Shown: piece after piece, positions 1 through 7,200 of the stretch
Layout: the number at the start of each line of letters is the position of its first letter
How positions within the stretch are numbered: position 1 is the stretch's first letter
NCBI GenBank assembly: GCA_039028975.1
Contig: JBCCHB010000079.1
Coordinates: 1 to 64,000 of the forward strand
Direction: 5' to 3'
Length of the DNA: 64,000 nt
Source: JAHBNG01 sp039028975
Lineage (GTDB): Bacteria; Chloroflexota; Anaerolineae; Caldilineales; Caldilineaceae
Made by a program: the position numbers and the translations under genes
The notes under the pieces: model-generated
Told to the model about the DNA's origin: nothing
Seen by the model: the letters and a program-made list of their open reading frames with translations, nothing else
Database searches by the model: none

Positions 1-1584
1 GCTCAACTCTTACGGGAGCAGGCTGAGGTACCGACGGACTTCATTATCGCCAGTGATTCAGATCGAATCCAGCTTTTCCGAGAGGTGACGCCCGAGTTAA
101 CCGAACGAGAGCGAAATCAGGCGCTAGATCGGATTGGTCAGGCCAAAAACCTGCTTGTTCTCCCCGGTGACTTAGGGCCAGACCATGAGGCACTGCAGAT
201 TGACCTGCTTCTCTACCAGCGTTATCAAGATGCCCTATCTGCCAACCAGATGCTCGACTTTGACGACTTGATTTTGCAAATGGTGAAGTGGTTGGAAGAG
301 GTGCCGGACCAACTGACTTTACTCCGCAGTCGCTTCTGTTGGATATCAGTGGATGAGTACCAAGACGTGAACTTTGCCCAATATCGCCTACTTCAACTGC
401 TAGCCGGAGATGGACGCGGACTCTGCGCCATTGGTGATCCCGACCAAGCGATCTATGGCTTCCGTGGCGCAGACCGTACCTACTTTCTGCGCTTTCACGA
501 CGATTTTGCGGGCGCCAAACGCATTGAACTGGAGCAGAATTATCGCTCTACCCAGATGATTCTCCAGGCGTCCTATCAAGTCATCAGCCAAGAGGCCGAC
601 CGTGCCGCCATGCAAGTCTGGTCCGACTTTGTGGATCAGACCCGGCTCGACCTCTATCAAGCCGCTACGGATAAAGCAGAAGCAGAATATGTGATTCACC
701 AGATCGAGCAGATGGTGGGTGGTACCTCCTACTTTTCTTTAGATTCGGGTCGAGTTGATGACGATGATGAATTGGCTAACCGTTCTTTTGGGGACTTTGC
801 CATTCTGGTGCGCCTGAGCGCGCAGATGCCTCCCATCATCGAAGCATTGGAGCGCTCGGGCATCCCTTATCAGGCAGTAGGGCGCACGCCGTTGGTGGAG
901 CTGAAAGAGATTCAGGAGATTCTGGCTTATCTGTGGTTATTGGCCAATCCCAACAGCCAGTATTTGCGAGACAAAATCGAGAAGCGGCTCCAAGCCCCCT
1001 TGCTCATCGATCCCTTTATTGGTGATCTGCGCCAACAGGTAGGCCAACTGCCCGTTACTGAATTCATTGAAACCATTGATGCCTTTATCCTGGAACAGCA
1101 CCCCAATCGAGATCGAGAGTCTCGCCGGGAAAATGTGCAGCGCTTTGGCCGTTTGGCCATCTCGTTTGAAACCCGCCTGCTGCTCTTTCTGGAGACAATG
1201 GCTCTTCAGCGGGATGCGGATGTCTACGATGCCCGAGCCGACCGAGTCACCCTCATGTCGCTCCATGCTTCCAAAGGACTCGAGTTCCCTGTCGTCTTTA
1301 TGACTGGGTGCGAAGAATCCATTCTTCCCTATGAACTAGGGCGACACCAGGCGGATGTGGACGAAGAGCGCCGCCTCTTCTATGTGGGCATGACTCGCGC
1401 CCAGCAGAAACTCATCCTTAGCCACGCCAAAAGTCGGGTGCTCTTTGGTCAATACCTGCAGAATCAGCCCTCGCGCTTTGTGGATGACATTGAACAATCC
1501 CTCAAAGAACTCAAGAAGATGGCGCCGTCCAAACCCAAAGCAGCCAAACCGGAGGCAGTGCAGTTAGGGTTGTTTGGGGTGTAA
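1..1584 (+). CDS. UvrD/Rep-type superfamily 1 DNA helicase, C-terminal part (5' end outside window)
   Basis: The frame is open from base 1, so the gene begins upstream of the window; 527 residues are visible. Helicase motifs in order are motif II VDEYQD (visible residues about 117-122), motif III GDPDQAIYGFRGA, motif IV ELEQNYRS, motif V with VTLMSLHASKGLEF, and motif VI RRLFYVGMTRAQ near the end. The Walker A motif must lie upstream. Family knowledge: these are 3'-5' ATP-dependent DNA translocases used in repair and replication restart, and some serve in defence systems. The tail ends in a Lys/Pro/Ala linker and QLGLFGV. The next gene starts within 50 bp on the same strand but appears to have its own promoter. 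Which UvrD subfamily this is, and whether another domain is fused upstream, cannot be seen here. Confidence 0.93.
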   Translation, partial: AQLLREQAEVPTDFIIASDSDRIQLFREVTPELTERERNQALDRIGQAKNLLVLPGDLGPDHEALQIDLLLYQRYQDALSANQMLDFDDLILQMVKWLEEVPDQLTLLRSRFCWISVDEYQDVNFAQYRLLQLLAGDGRGLCAIGDPDQAIYGFRGADRTYFLRFHDDFAGAKRIELEQNYRSTQMILQASYQVISQEADRAAMQVWSDFVDQTRLDLYQAATDKAEAEYVIHQIEQMVGGTSYFSLDSGRVDDDDELANRSFGDFAILVRLSAQMPPIIEALERSGIPYQAVGRTPLVELKEIQEILAYLWLLANPNSQYLRDKIEKRLQAPLLIDPFIGDLRQQVGQLPVTEFIETIDAFILEQHPNRDRESRRENVQRFGRLAISFETRLLLFLETMALQRDADVYDARADRVTLMSLHASKGLEFPVVFMTGCEESILPYELGRHQADVDEERRLFYVGMTRAQQKLILSHAKSRVLFGQYLQNQPSRFVDDIEQSLKELKKMAPSKPKAAKPEAVQLGLFGV

Positions 1585-1596
1585 ATCTTGTTTGAG

Positions 1597-1625
1597 TTGA
1601 CATGCCATCTCACCCCGTTTATACT
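1597..1625 (+). promoter_or_regulatory. sigma70-like promoter driving a leaderless transcript
   Basis: TTGACA (1597-1602) is followed by exactly 17 bp and TATACT (1620-1625). The ATG at 1632 lies six bases after the -10 box, where transcription would be expected to start, so the mRNA would begin at or within a base or two of the start codon. No Shine-Dalgarno sequence precedes that ATG, in agreement with this. Confidence 0.75.
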
Positions 1626-1631
1626 CACCTT

Positions 1632-2837
1632 ATGCCACACGAAATAGACTTATCGGCCATGATTGCAGGCGGCGAAAACCAAACGGTTGAATTTAAACGC
1701 TCAATCGATAACACCGAGAGCATTGCGGGGGAGATTGTCGCCTTTGCCAATGGCAATGGTGGCGCGCTTCTGGTAGGTGTAGACGATGATGGAACCATCG
1801 TGGGCGTAGGAGATAAGGAAGGAGATGGCGAACGAGTTATCCAGCAACTGACCAACATCTGCCGAGATCGTTGTGTGCCGCCCATTAGCCCCGTGGTGCT
1901 AGAAGAGATTGTGGATGGAAAAAAGGTTATCTTGCTGCGCGTAGCAAATGATCTGAATCGCCAGAAGCCCTATCGGACATTGGGGGGACGGTTTTATGTA
2001 CGAGTCAATCGGGAGAAAAAGGATGCAACGGGCCGAGAGCTGATTCGCATTGCCCAAGCTGCGGGTGAGCTGCACTATGATGAGAGTCCCGTCTATGGCA
2101 CCTCCTTGGCCGATCTCTCATTGGCTGATTTTTCAACCTACCATGAAGAACAGTTTGGCATCTCTCTTCAGGAACAGCTGGAGGAGAGCAATCTGACCCT
2201 AGAGACGCTGCTCCACAATTTGCGTCTGATTCATCTCATGGATGGTGAGATTACGCTTAGTGTGGCCTGCGTTTTGCTCTTTGGCAACTCACCTCAGCGC
2301 TTTTTACCACAAAGCCGCCTCTCTGCCGTGGCCTTTGCCGGAATCGACGAAAGTGCCGATATTCTCGACCGACGCGAGATTGCTGGCCGCCTCCCCAACA
2401 TTATCGATGAGACCCAGGCTTTCTTGGCCCGCAATATTCGCAAACCGGCTCGGGAGCATGGCTTTCACCGGGAAGACATCTCGCTATACGATGCCACCGC
2501 TTTGGGCGAAGCAGTCGTCAACGCCGCGGCCCATCGGGATTACAGCCTGAGCGGTTCTCAGATTCGCCTCTTCTTATTTGATGACCGGATCGAAGTGCGA
2601 AGCCCTGGCCGCCTGCCCAATTCGGTCACTTTAGAGAATATTCGCCTGGGTGTTCACGCCGAGCGTAACCGCGCCATCGCCACCTTCCTAACCCAGCTCG
2701 GCTACATGAGCGCCATTGGTACAGGTGTGCCGCGGCTCATCATTCGCCTCTCTCGTCAACTTTCAGGGCGCACACCTGAATTTGTTTTGGTGGGGGAGGA
2801 GCTGCGGGTTACCATTTGGGCGCAGACCTTTCCGTAG
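1632..2837 (+). CDS. AlbA_2 (Schlafen-type) DNA-binding domain / HATPase_c_4 ATP-binding protein
   Basis: A 401-residue protein. The N-terminal AlbA_2 domain (about residues 5-125) shows the family pattern ENQTVEFKRS, then EIVAFANGNGGALLVGV and GRFYVRV. The C-terminal half carries a HATPase_c_4-like region with ALGEAVVNAAAHRDY, RIEVRSPGRLP and GTGVPRLI. The family is usually annotated as a putative transcriptional regulator or helicase-related ATPase and is frequent in defence and stress loci; its biochemical role is poorly defined. An in-frame ATG ten codons upstream (1602) overlaps the -35 box of a strong promoter, so I prefer 1632. It sits between a UvrD-type helicase gene and a PD-(D/E)XK-like gene. 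Confidence 0.9.
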   Translation: MPHEIDLSAMIAGGENQTVEFKRSIDNTESIAGEIVAFANGNGGALLVGVDDDGTIVGVGDKEGDGERVIQQLTNICRDRCVPPISPVVLEEIVDGKKVILLRVANDLNRQKPYRTLGGRFYVRVNREKKDATGRELIRIAQAAGELHYDESPVYGTSLADLSLADFSTYHEEQFGISLQEQLEESNLTLETLLHNLRLIHLMDGEITLSVACVLLFGNSPQRFLPQSRLSAVAFAGIDESADILDRREIAGRLPNIIDETQAFLARNIRKPAREHGFHREDISLYDATALGEAVVNAAAHRDYSLSGSQIRLFLFDDRIEVRSPGRLPNSVTLENIRLGVHAERNRAIATFLTQLGYMSAIGTGVPRLIIRLSRQLSGRTPEFVLVGEELRVTIWAQTFP

Positions 2838-2847
2838 ATCGTCCGTA

Positions 2848-2933
2848 GTAGGAGTTACGCACCTTGAACCTGTCGAAGGGTGGTAGCTGGCGGCTTCGAC
2901 AAGCTCAGTCACCTTCAACTGCGTAAGTCCTAC
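2848..2933. repeat. 86-bp palindromic intergenic element (MITE-like)
   Basis: Outer arms GTAGGAGTTACGCA (2848-2861) and TGCGTAAGTCCTAC (2920-2933) are inverted repeats with one mismatch. They enclose a second imperfect inverted repeat, CCTGTCGAAGGG against CTTCGACAAGCTC. The arms resemble the GTAGGANTTACGCA ends of non-autonomous palindromic elements known from cyanobacterial and Chloroflexota genomes. It separates the AlbA_2 gene from the next gene and could also act as an RNA hairpin. Confidence 0.7.
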
Positions 2934-2953
2934 GTAGAACAATAGGGGAACGA

Positions 2954-3556
2954 ATGATTCTACAGGAGGACAGGCAGTACACCTTTGCCGAGATATTCGA
3001 ACTCAATACGTCGATATCTAGCTTACTTGCTGAATTGGGCTATCGATTTGGGACAGAGAAGCTAGATCTGCCACGACAGACCCTGAAGTCAGAAGCGACC
3101 GCAGAGCTACAGGCAAAGTTCTACCGCCGTCTACCCCGTATCTCCTTCTCATCCGAAACGGCGCGCCGAGAATTCATGATTTCCGATATCTTGAGTGAAT
3201 TGCTGGACTATAGTGAATTTCAGATCGAGGTGGAGTACAGCGCGGCCAATCAGCGTCTACACGGCAATATTGATTATCTGTTGCAGGGCATCGAAGAGAG
3301 TACGAACCGCGTAGTGGTGATCGAGGCCAAGAATGATGAGATGGAGCGGGGCTTTCAACAATTGGCCGTTGAACTCATAGCAACTGCCGATCAGCTTGAG
3401 TTAAATCAGCTTTATGGAGCCGTGACTACTGGCGAATTTTGGCGTTTTGGTAAACTCAACCGAGAGATGAAAGAGATCATCCGTGATTTGGATTCGTTCT
3501 CTGTCCCAACGGGGCTTCATGATGTCATGGAGATTTTGGCTGGGTTGACGAGTTGA
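2954..3556 (+). CDS. hypothetical protein with PD-(D/E)XK nuclease-like core
   Basis: A 200-residue protein I do not recognise as a named family. The ATG at 2954 follows AGGGGA. The middle shows a pattern typical of the PD-(D/E)XK fold: GNIDYLL (about residues 104-110), then VVVIEAKND (about 119-127), giving D-(n)-ExK, with a preceding helix carrying Glu residues (ILSELLDYSEF). The C-terminal half (FQQLAVELIATADQ, then YGAVTTGEFWRFGKL) resembles restriction-endonuclease-like proteins that end in a Trp-containing strand. No specificity domain or methyltransferase is nearby. Its position between AlbA_2 and NACHT genes fits a nucleic-acid conflict role, which is an inference. Confidence 0.6.
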   Translation: MILQEDRQYTFAEIFELNTSISSLLAELGYRFGTEKLDLPRQTLKSEATAELQAKFYRRLPRISFSSETARREFMISDILSELLDYSEFQIEVEYSAANQRLHGNIDYLLQGIEESTNRVVVIEAKNDEMERGFQQLAVELIATADQLELNQLYGAVTTGEFWRFGKLNREMKEIIRDLDSFSVPTGLHDVMEILAGLTS

Positions 3557-3687
3557 TAACGTTGACAATCTGCCCAGGCTGAAACAGAACAACGAATGAA
3601 GAGATGAACGAATTATTCGCCGTCGCAATCCACATTTCTCGAAAAAAGCACCCATCTTCGCTGAAGAAGCACCTAATTCGCTCCATT

Positions 3688-5826
3688 CTAAATTCGTTGT
3701 TGTGTAACCCCGTCCGGCGGTTTCAACAATCCCGTCAACACCTCCTCCCGATCCGACACCACGGCCAACTTCAAGCATTGCACCAGCAACTCATTGGCTT
3801 CGAAGTAGCCATTCAATTGGTCAACTTGTTCGCCGTTCAGCTTGCGTTCAAAATCGAAGTCCCGCTCTCTGGTTAAAAGTGCTTGTAATTCAGTAGCAAA
3901 GACCTTCCATTCTGCTTGCTTGGCTTTACCATGGGGTACGGGGAGTTGGGCAAGACCATCGGCTACTCTTGGTAGAGTTGTATCCAGGTGCTTTTTTACC
4001 ATTGTGAAATAGTCCTGAAACTGAGTTGTATATTTTTTTACTAGACCAAAATCTTTTACCCGGGCAAAAATGCTGACCATCTGCCATCCATATAGGAGTT
4101 CATAATCTGAACCCACTGTTAGGCCATATGTGCGAGTGATAGAGCGTGCGCGAGAGAGTGCTAGAGCAGGAGCAAGAGAACGGGCAGGATCAAGTGCATG
4201 GACAGGATCGAGTGCACGACCGGTTGCAAAAGCGCGAGGGCGGGCGAGATCCCGAGCGGGGTCCCGAGCGGGATCGAGTGCGCTCGCAGGGTCGAGCGTA
4301 CCATCAGGGGCAAGAGCACGCGCCAAGAAAATGTAGGCGACACGGGTTGCAGAAATGTGAACCTTGTCTTTTGATTTTGCTTTTCCTGTTTTGTCATTTG
4401 CCCACATCAATAGATTAACTAATTCTTTATCTTGAATGACAAAGGTATTAATCTGAGCTTGCATCCATCGAACCAAATCATTGGCATCGTCCAGCAGACT
4501 TGCTGTCAACAGAAAAACCTCTCGCCAGCGCCTATCGTTTAGGCGGATCTGCACCAACTTTTCAACCGTTCCCCGAGCTTCATTCTCCACAATGTAACGG
4601 GCCGTAAAGAACTCCTGAAAGGTCAGGTGAGAGAAGGAGTAGATGCCCTTGGCCCGCTCTACAAAGATGGAGTGCTGGGCCTCAACGGCTTTCAACACGG
4701 CAAGACCGTCAATATCTTCTTTGGCTGGCGCATTGGGCAGGCGGGCTAGGTAGTCGACCATCATCTTTTCTAGCGCACCCTCTTTGAAGAATTGCTGATT
4801 CTCCCCGAAGGTTTGGGCAGCAATGGCGGCAAACATCTGTTGCTTGCGGCGGGGTGAGAGGTCTTGGTAGATTTTGTCTCGCTGGATCTGTCGGGTCGAG
4901 TCCCATTTGCGCAACAAGGCATCAATGGCCTCCTCATAGAGTTCGGCTCGGCGGTGGGGAAACTCCATGGCATCATCAAAGTAGAGGCAGAGCATAGAGA
5001 GAAGCAGAGGGCTGTTGCAGAGTTCGGCTAGGGGCTTATGCTCTTTATGCTGCAGGGCTTCTTGGAATAGCTCAAATTTGCGTTTCTGCTGGCCAAACCA
5101 CTTCTCCGCATATTGGGTCACCTGTTCATTGGTAAAGTCGGCTACCTCCACATCGCGAAAGCCAGCAAAGGTATAGTCGCTGGACGCAATGCGACAGGTA
5201 ATCAGGCATTGGCATTGATCATATTGGCGGGCAAAGTCTTGCAGCAAGCGGGTTAAGGTGCGGCGCTGCTCATCCTCCTGCTTCACCTCATCCAAGCCAT
5301 CAAAGAGGACCATCGCCCGTTCTGTCTCATTGAGCAAAAATTCCAGAAAGGACAGTGCTTGAGGGAAGTCGCAGATCTCGAACTGCTCGGCAATATAAGG
5401 GAGCAGAGCCTCATTGCCCGGTTGGCCGTGGGGCGAATTAGCCCAATCATTGAGGGAGACAAAGATGGGGATGCGGGGCAGCTGATCCTGGGCCGCCTGA
5501 ATGGTCAGATACTTGAGGAAGGTGGTCTTGCCCGCACCCGGTTTGCCCAATATATAGAGGTTTTCTCCGCGGGCCGCCAACGGCACACCTTTGGTTCGTT
5601 CTCTGCGTTCCTGCCGCCCAACGCCGCGCAGATCCCCGTGCGCCATAAGCTGATCCATGGAGAAGCGGCGCAGGGCCATCGGCTTGTCCAGAATGTAAAC
5701 ATCAGCAAAGATGTTGGTCAACGCTACCTCATCAGGCTTACCAAAGATGCGTAGCGTGCCGTAGATACGTACCAGACTCTCCCGATAAGCTTTTTCGGCT
5801 TGGGGCCAATGATATATCGGTCCCAC
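3688..5826 (-). CDS. NACHT-domain STAND NTPase
   Basis: As read from a GTG at 5826, a 712-residue protein. Residues 10-50 form the short segment that usually precedes NACHT in these proteins (AYRESLVRIYGTLRIFG). Walker A is GKPGAGKT (residues 94-101) and Walker B is VLFDGLDE (173-180), with the NACHT-typical FSHLTFQEFFTARY region near residue 405. About residues 500-565 are a low-complexity stretch of Ala, Arg, Asp, Leu and Pro. The C-terminus (YFEANELLVQCL) matches the usual end of bacterial NACHT proteins. NACHT STANDs are ATP-driven sensors, several of them antiphage. The GTG lacks a good ribosome site and the reading frame overlaps the upstream EAD1-like gene by 103 bp in the -1 frame, so the native product may be a fusion. 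Confidence 0.88.
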   Translation of the reverse strand: MGPIYHWPQAEKAYRESLVRIYGTLRIFGKPDEVALTNIFADVYILDKPMALRRFSMDQLMAHGDLRGVGRQERRERTKGVPLAARGENLYILGKPGAGKTTFLKYLTIQAAQDQLPRIPIFVSLNDWANSPHGQPGNEALLPYIAEQFEICDFPQALSFLEFLLNETERAMVLFDGLDEVKQEDEQRRTLTRLLQDFARQYDQCQCLITCRIASSDYTFAGFRDVEVADFTNEQVTQYAEKWFGQQKRKFELFQEALQHKEHKPLAELCNSPLLLSMLCLYFDDAMEFPHRRAELYEEAIDALLRKWDSTRQIQRDKIYQDLSPRRKQQMFAAIAAQTFGENQQFFKEGALEKMMVDYLARLPNAPAKEDIDGLAVLKAVEAQHSIFVERAKGIYSFSHLTFQEFFTARYIVENEARGTVEKLVQIRLNDRRWREVFLLTASLLDDANDLVRWMQAQINTFVIQDKELVNLLMWANDKTGKAKSKDKVHISATRVAYIFLARALAPDGTLDPASALDPARDPARDLARPRAFATGRALDPVHALDPARSLAPALALSRARSITRTYGLTVGSDYELLYGWQMVSIFARVKDFGLVKKYTTQFQDYFTMVKKHLDTTLPRVADGLAQLPVPHGKAKQAEWKVFATELQALLTRERDFDFERKLNGEQVDQLNGYFEANELLVQCLKLAVVSDREEVLTGLLKPPDGVTQQRI
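4130..4330 (-). repeat. low-complexity Ala/Arg/Asp/Leu coding repeat inside the NACHT gene
   Basis: Irregular short G/C-rich repeats encode runs such as DPARDPARDLARPRA and ALDPVHALDPARSLAP. Comparable charged Ala/Leu-rich segments occur at the same place, after the helical repeats, in other cyanobacterial and Chloroflexota NACHT proteins (recollection). The repeats also create long spurious open frames on the other strand. Confidence 0.7.
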
Positions 5827-6218
5827 TTCTCTTGGCTATTTTCCCAGTTCTCTTCCTGTAACCACTGGCCAAAGTGAAGCGCAAATCTATCCAAAACCCA
5901 AGGGATGTCAGCTTCTGATAGAGCATCTTCCGCGGCCTTATCCAACAAGGATGGCGCGTTGTCTTTGAGCCACCTCTGTAGCTGTGGGTTGCCCGGATTA
6001 GACATGGCTGCACCCCGGATCAGCGCATCTAGTTTGCCCTGGGCCTCTGCCCAATCAAGCAAGGCAAAGATCCGGGCCGTCTGGTTTGCCCCCTCTGCAA
6101 TCGCGTTCAACTTCACATCCAAAGAAAAACGCACCATCCGAGCCAACCCATCCCGGTCGGGGAAGGCATCTAACAGTGCGTCTTGTAAAGACTTTAGTTG
6201 AGATCCAGAGAGGTTCAT
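5724..6218 (-). CDS. effector-associated domain 1 (EAD1)-like adaptor, possible N-terminus of the NACHT protein
   Basis: A 164-residue protein. Residues 1-90 match the EAD1 pattern: LKSLQDALLDAFPDRDGLAR, then a long helix, then IFALLDWAEAQGKLDALIRG and NPGNPQLQRWL. EAD1 is a small death-like helical adaptor found in bacterial conflict systems, usually at the end of effector or STAND proteins. The reading frame ends 103 bp inside the NACHT gene, and the last 35 or so residues look like the NACHT leader read out of frame. A -1 shift around CCGAAAAAG (about 5791-5799, minus strand) would join the two. The ATG at 6218 follows AGGTGAAGCAGGT. Either two overlapping genes, a programmed frameshift, or a sequence error or mutation. 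Confidence 0.65.
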   Translation of the reverse strand: MNLSGSQLKSLQDALLDAFPDRDGLARMVRFSLDVKLNAIAEGANQTARIFALLDWAEAQGKLDALIRGAAMSNPGNPQLQRWLKDNAPSLLDKAAEDALSEADIPWVLDRFALHFGQWLQEENWENSQEKWDRYIIGPKPKKLIGRVWYVSTARYASLVSLMR

Positions 6219-6253
6219 ACCTGCTTCACCTGAAGTTCTTCAGTTCCGCTAAC

Positions 6254-6712
6254 TTACTTCACCCGTCTCAACTCGAACGCCGCATGCATCTCCAAATACT
6301 GTAGCCAACTCCGCACCCGCATCTCTCCCATGTCATTATGGGTGACGGTCTGGGTCTCCACACCAGGGATTGCCTTGAGCTGTTCGGCAATTGCTAACGT
6401 CTCATCGCGGGTTTGGGAAAAATCCTCAGCCAGTTCCGAGACCGTTTTCGTGGTTTCGGGGCGATACCCATCATACTCATCCATCTTCAGTGATTCACCC
6501 AACGCAACCTTGAGTCGACTCTGCCCCCAGCGTTCGATGCCGATAACGTGGGCCAGCTTTTCACGATGGCCGTCAGTATCCTCGGCTGAAGCGAGTTGAT
6601 TGGCAATACTCTCTTTACTTTTAGCTAGTTCGCTCATCAGCGCTTCAACACTTTTGTCGCCAGCCAGACGGTCAGACATAAGAACTCGAAACATCTTTCC
6701 AATAAAGCTCAC
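6254..6712 (-). CDS. DinB-like four-helix protein
   Basis: A 152-residue protein read from the GTG at 6712, which has AAAGGAG (6720-6726) seven bases upstream. A longer reading up to 6769 lacks such a site. The central segment HVIGIERWGQSRLKVALGES, followed by a DEYDGYRP segment and SELAEDFSQTRDETLAIAEQL, resembles the DinB/YfiT-like helical bundle family, which includes metal-dependent thiol transferases and many uncharacterised proteins. The expected metal-binding histidines are partly visible (His near residues 68 and 74 region, and HNDM near the end). It lies 35 bp upstream of the EAD1-like gene on the same strand and is probably the first gene of that operon. Its role there is unknown. 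Confidence 0.65.
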   Translation of the reverse strand: MSFIGKMFRVLMSDRLAGDKSVEALMSELAKSKESIANQLASAEDTDGHREKLAHVIGIERWGQSRLKVALGESLKMDEYDGYRPETTKTVSELAEDFSQTRDETLAIAEQLKAIPGVETQTVTHNDMGEMRVRSWLQYLEMHAAFELRRVK

Positions 6713-7200
6713 TAGTTTGCTCCTTTCTGTGTAAATTATGATGGCTAAATTGTAAGGTAGCAAAGGCAAATGATAACCCTGTAACCTAGCAACCTCTACA
6801 ACACTTTTTCTTTCCCTTCAGTCTATGCCAAAAAGGTGAATGATGCAAACAAATTTAGGGCGTCACTGTTGCTTCTTTTGAGCACGATGAACCATACAAT
6901 GGGCCACCTAATTTGCGCTTGTACTCCAACCTGCTATAAACTGATCTACGCAAATAGATTCTTCCCCTTCCCTTACTTTTATATATTGTTTCCGCTATAT
7001 TATTGGTTCCGCGGGCTGATTGGATAAATCTCCGTTCTGTATAGGTGTTTATTTTTTACCCAGATCCAAGCCTATTAGTAGGCATCTATTCAGCTCTGAC
7101 ATAGGTGAGAATGATTTGATAAATTTTTGTGAGTAGTCATTCCTCTTTATGACAACCGTAGCATAGCAAAAAGTGCTAAACCAACAGGAGAAAATAGATA
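6713..7200 (+). other. 488-bp divergent intergenic region
   Basis: It separates the minus-strand DinB-EAD1-NACHT operon from the plus-strand ABC importer and must hold both promoters. I see an AGGAG ribosome site (7186-7190) ten bases before the importer's ATG. It is AT-rich, especially 6930-7160. No convincing -35/-10 pair or gene was found; a 63-codon frame at 6836-7027 has no usable start signal. Confidence 0.6.

Noticed and set aside
937..1266. 109-codon minus-strand frame inside the helicase gene
   Set aside because: Shadow of the helicase reading frame; no ribosome site and no recognisable domain.
4130..4418. Plus-strand Arg/Ala/Glu-rich frames opposite the NACHT gene
   Set aside because: They are by-products of the low-complexity coding repeat of the NACHT gene.
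6836..7027. 63-codon hydrophobic frame
   Set aside because: GTG start with the only purine-rich stretch immediately touching it; no family or terminator; AT-rich promoter region explains the hydrophobic residues.
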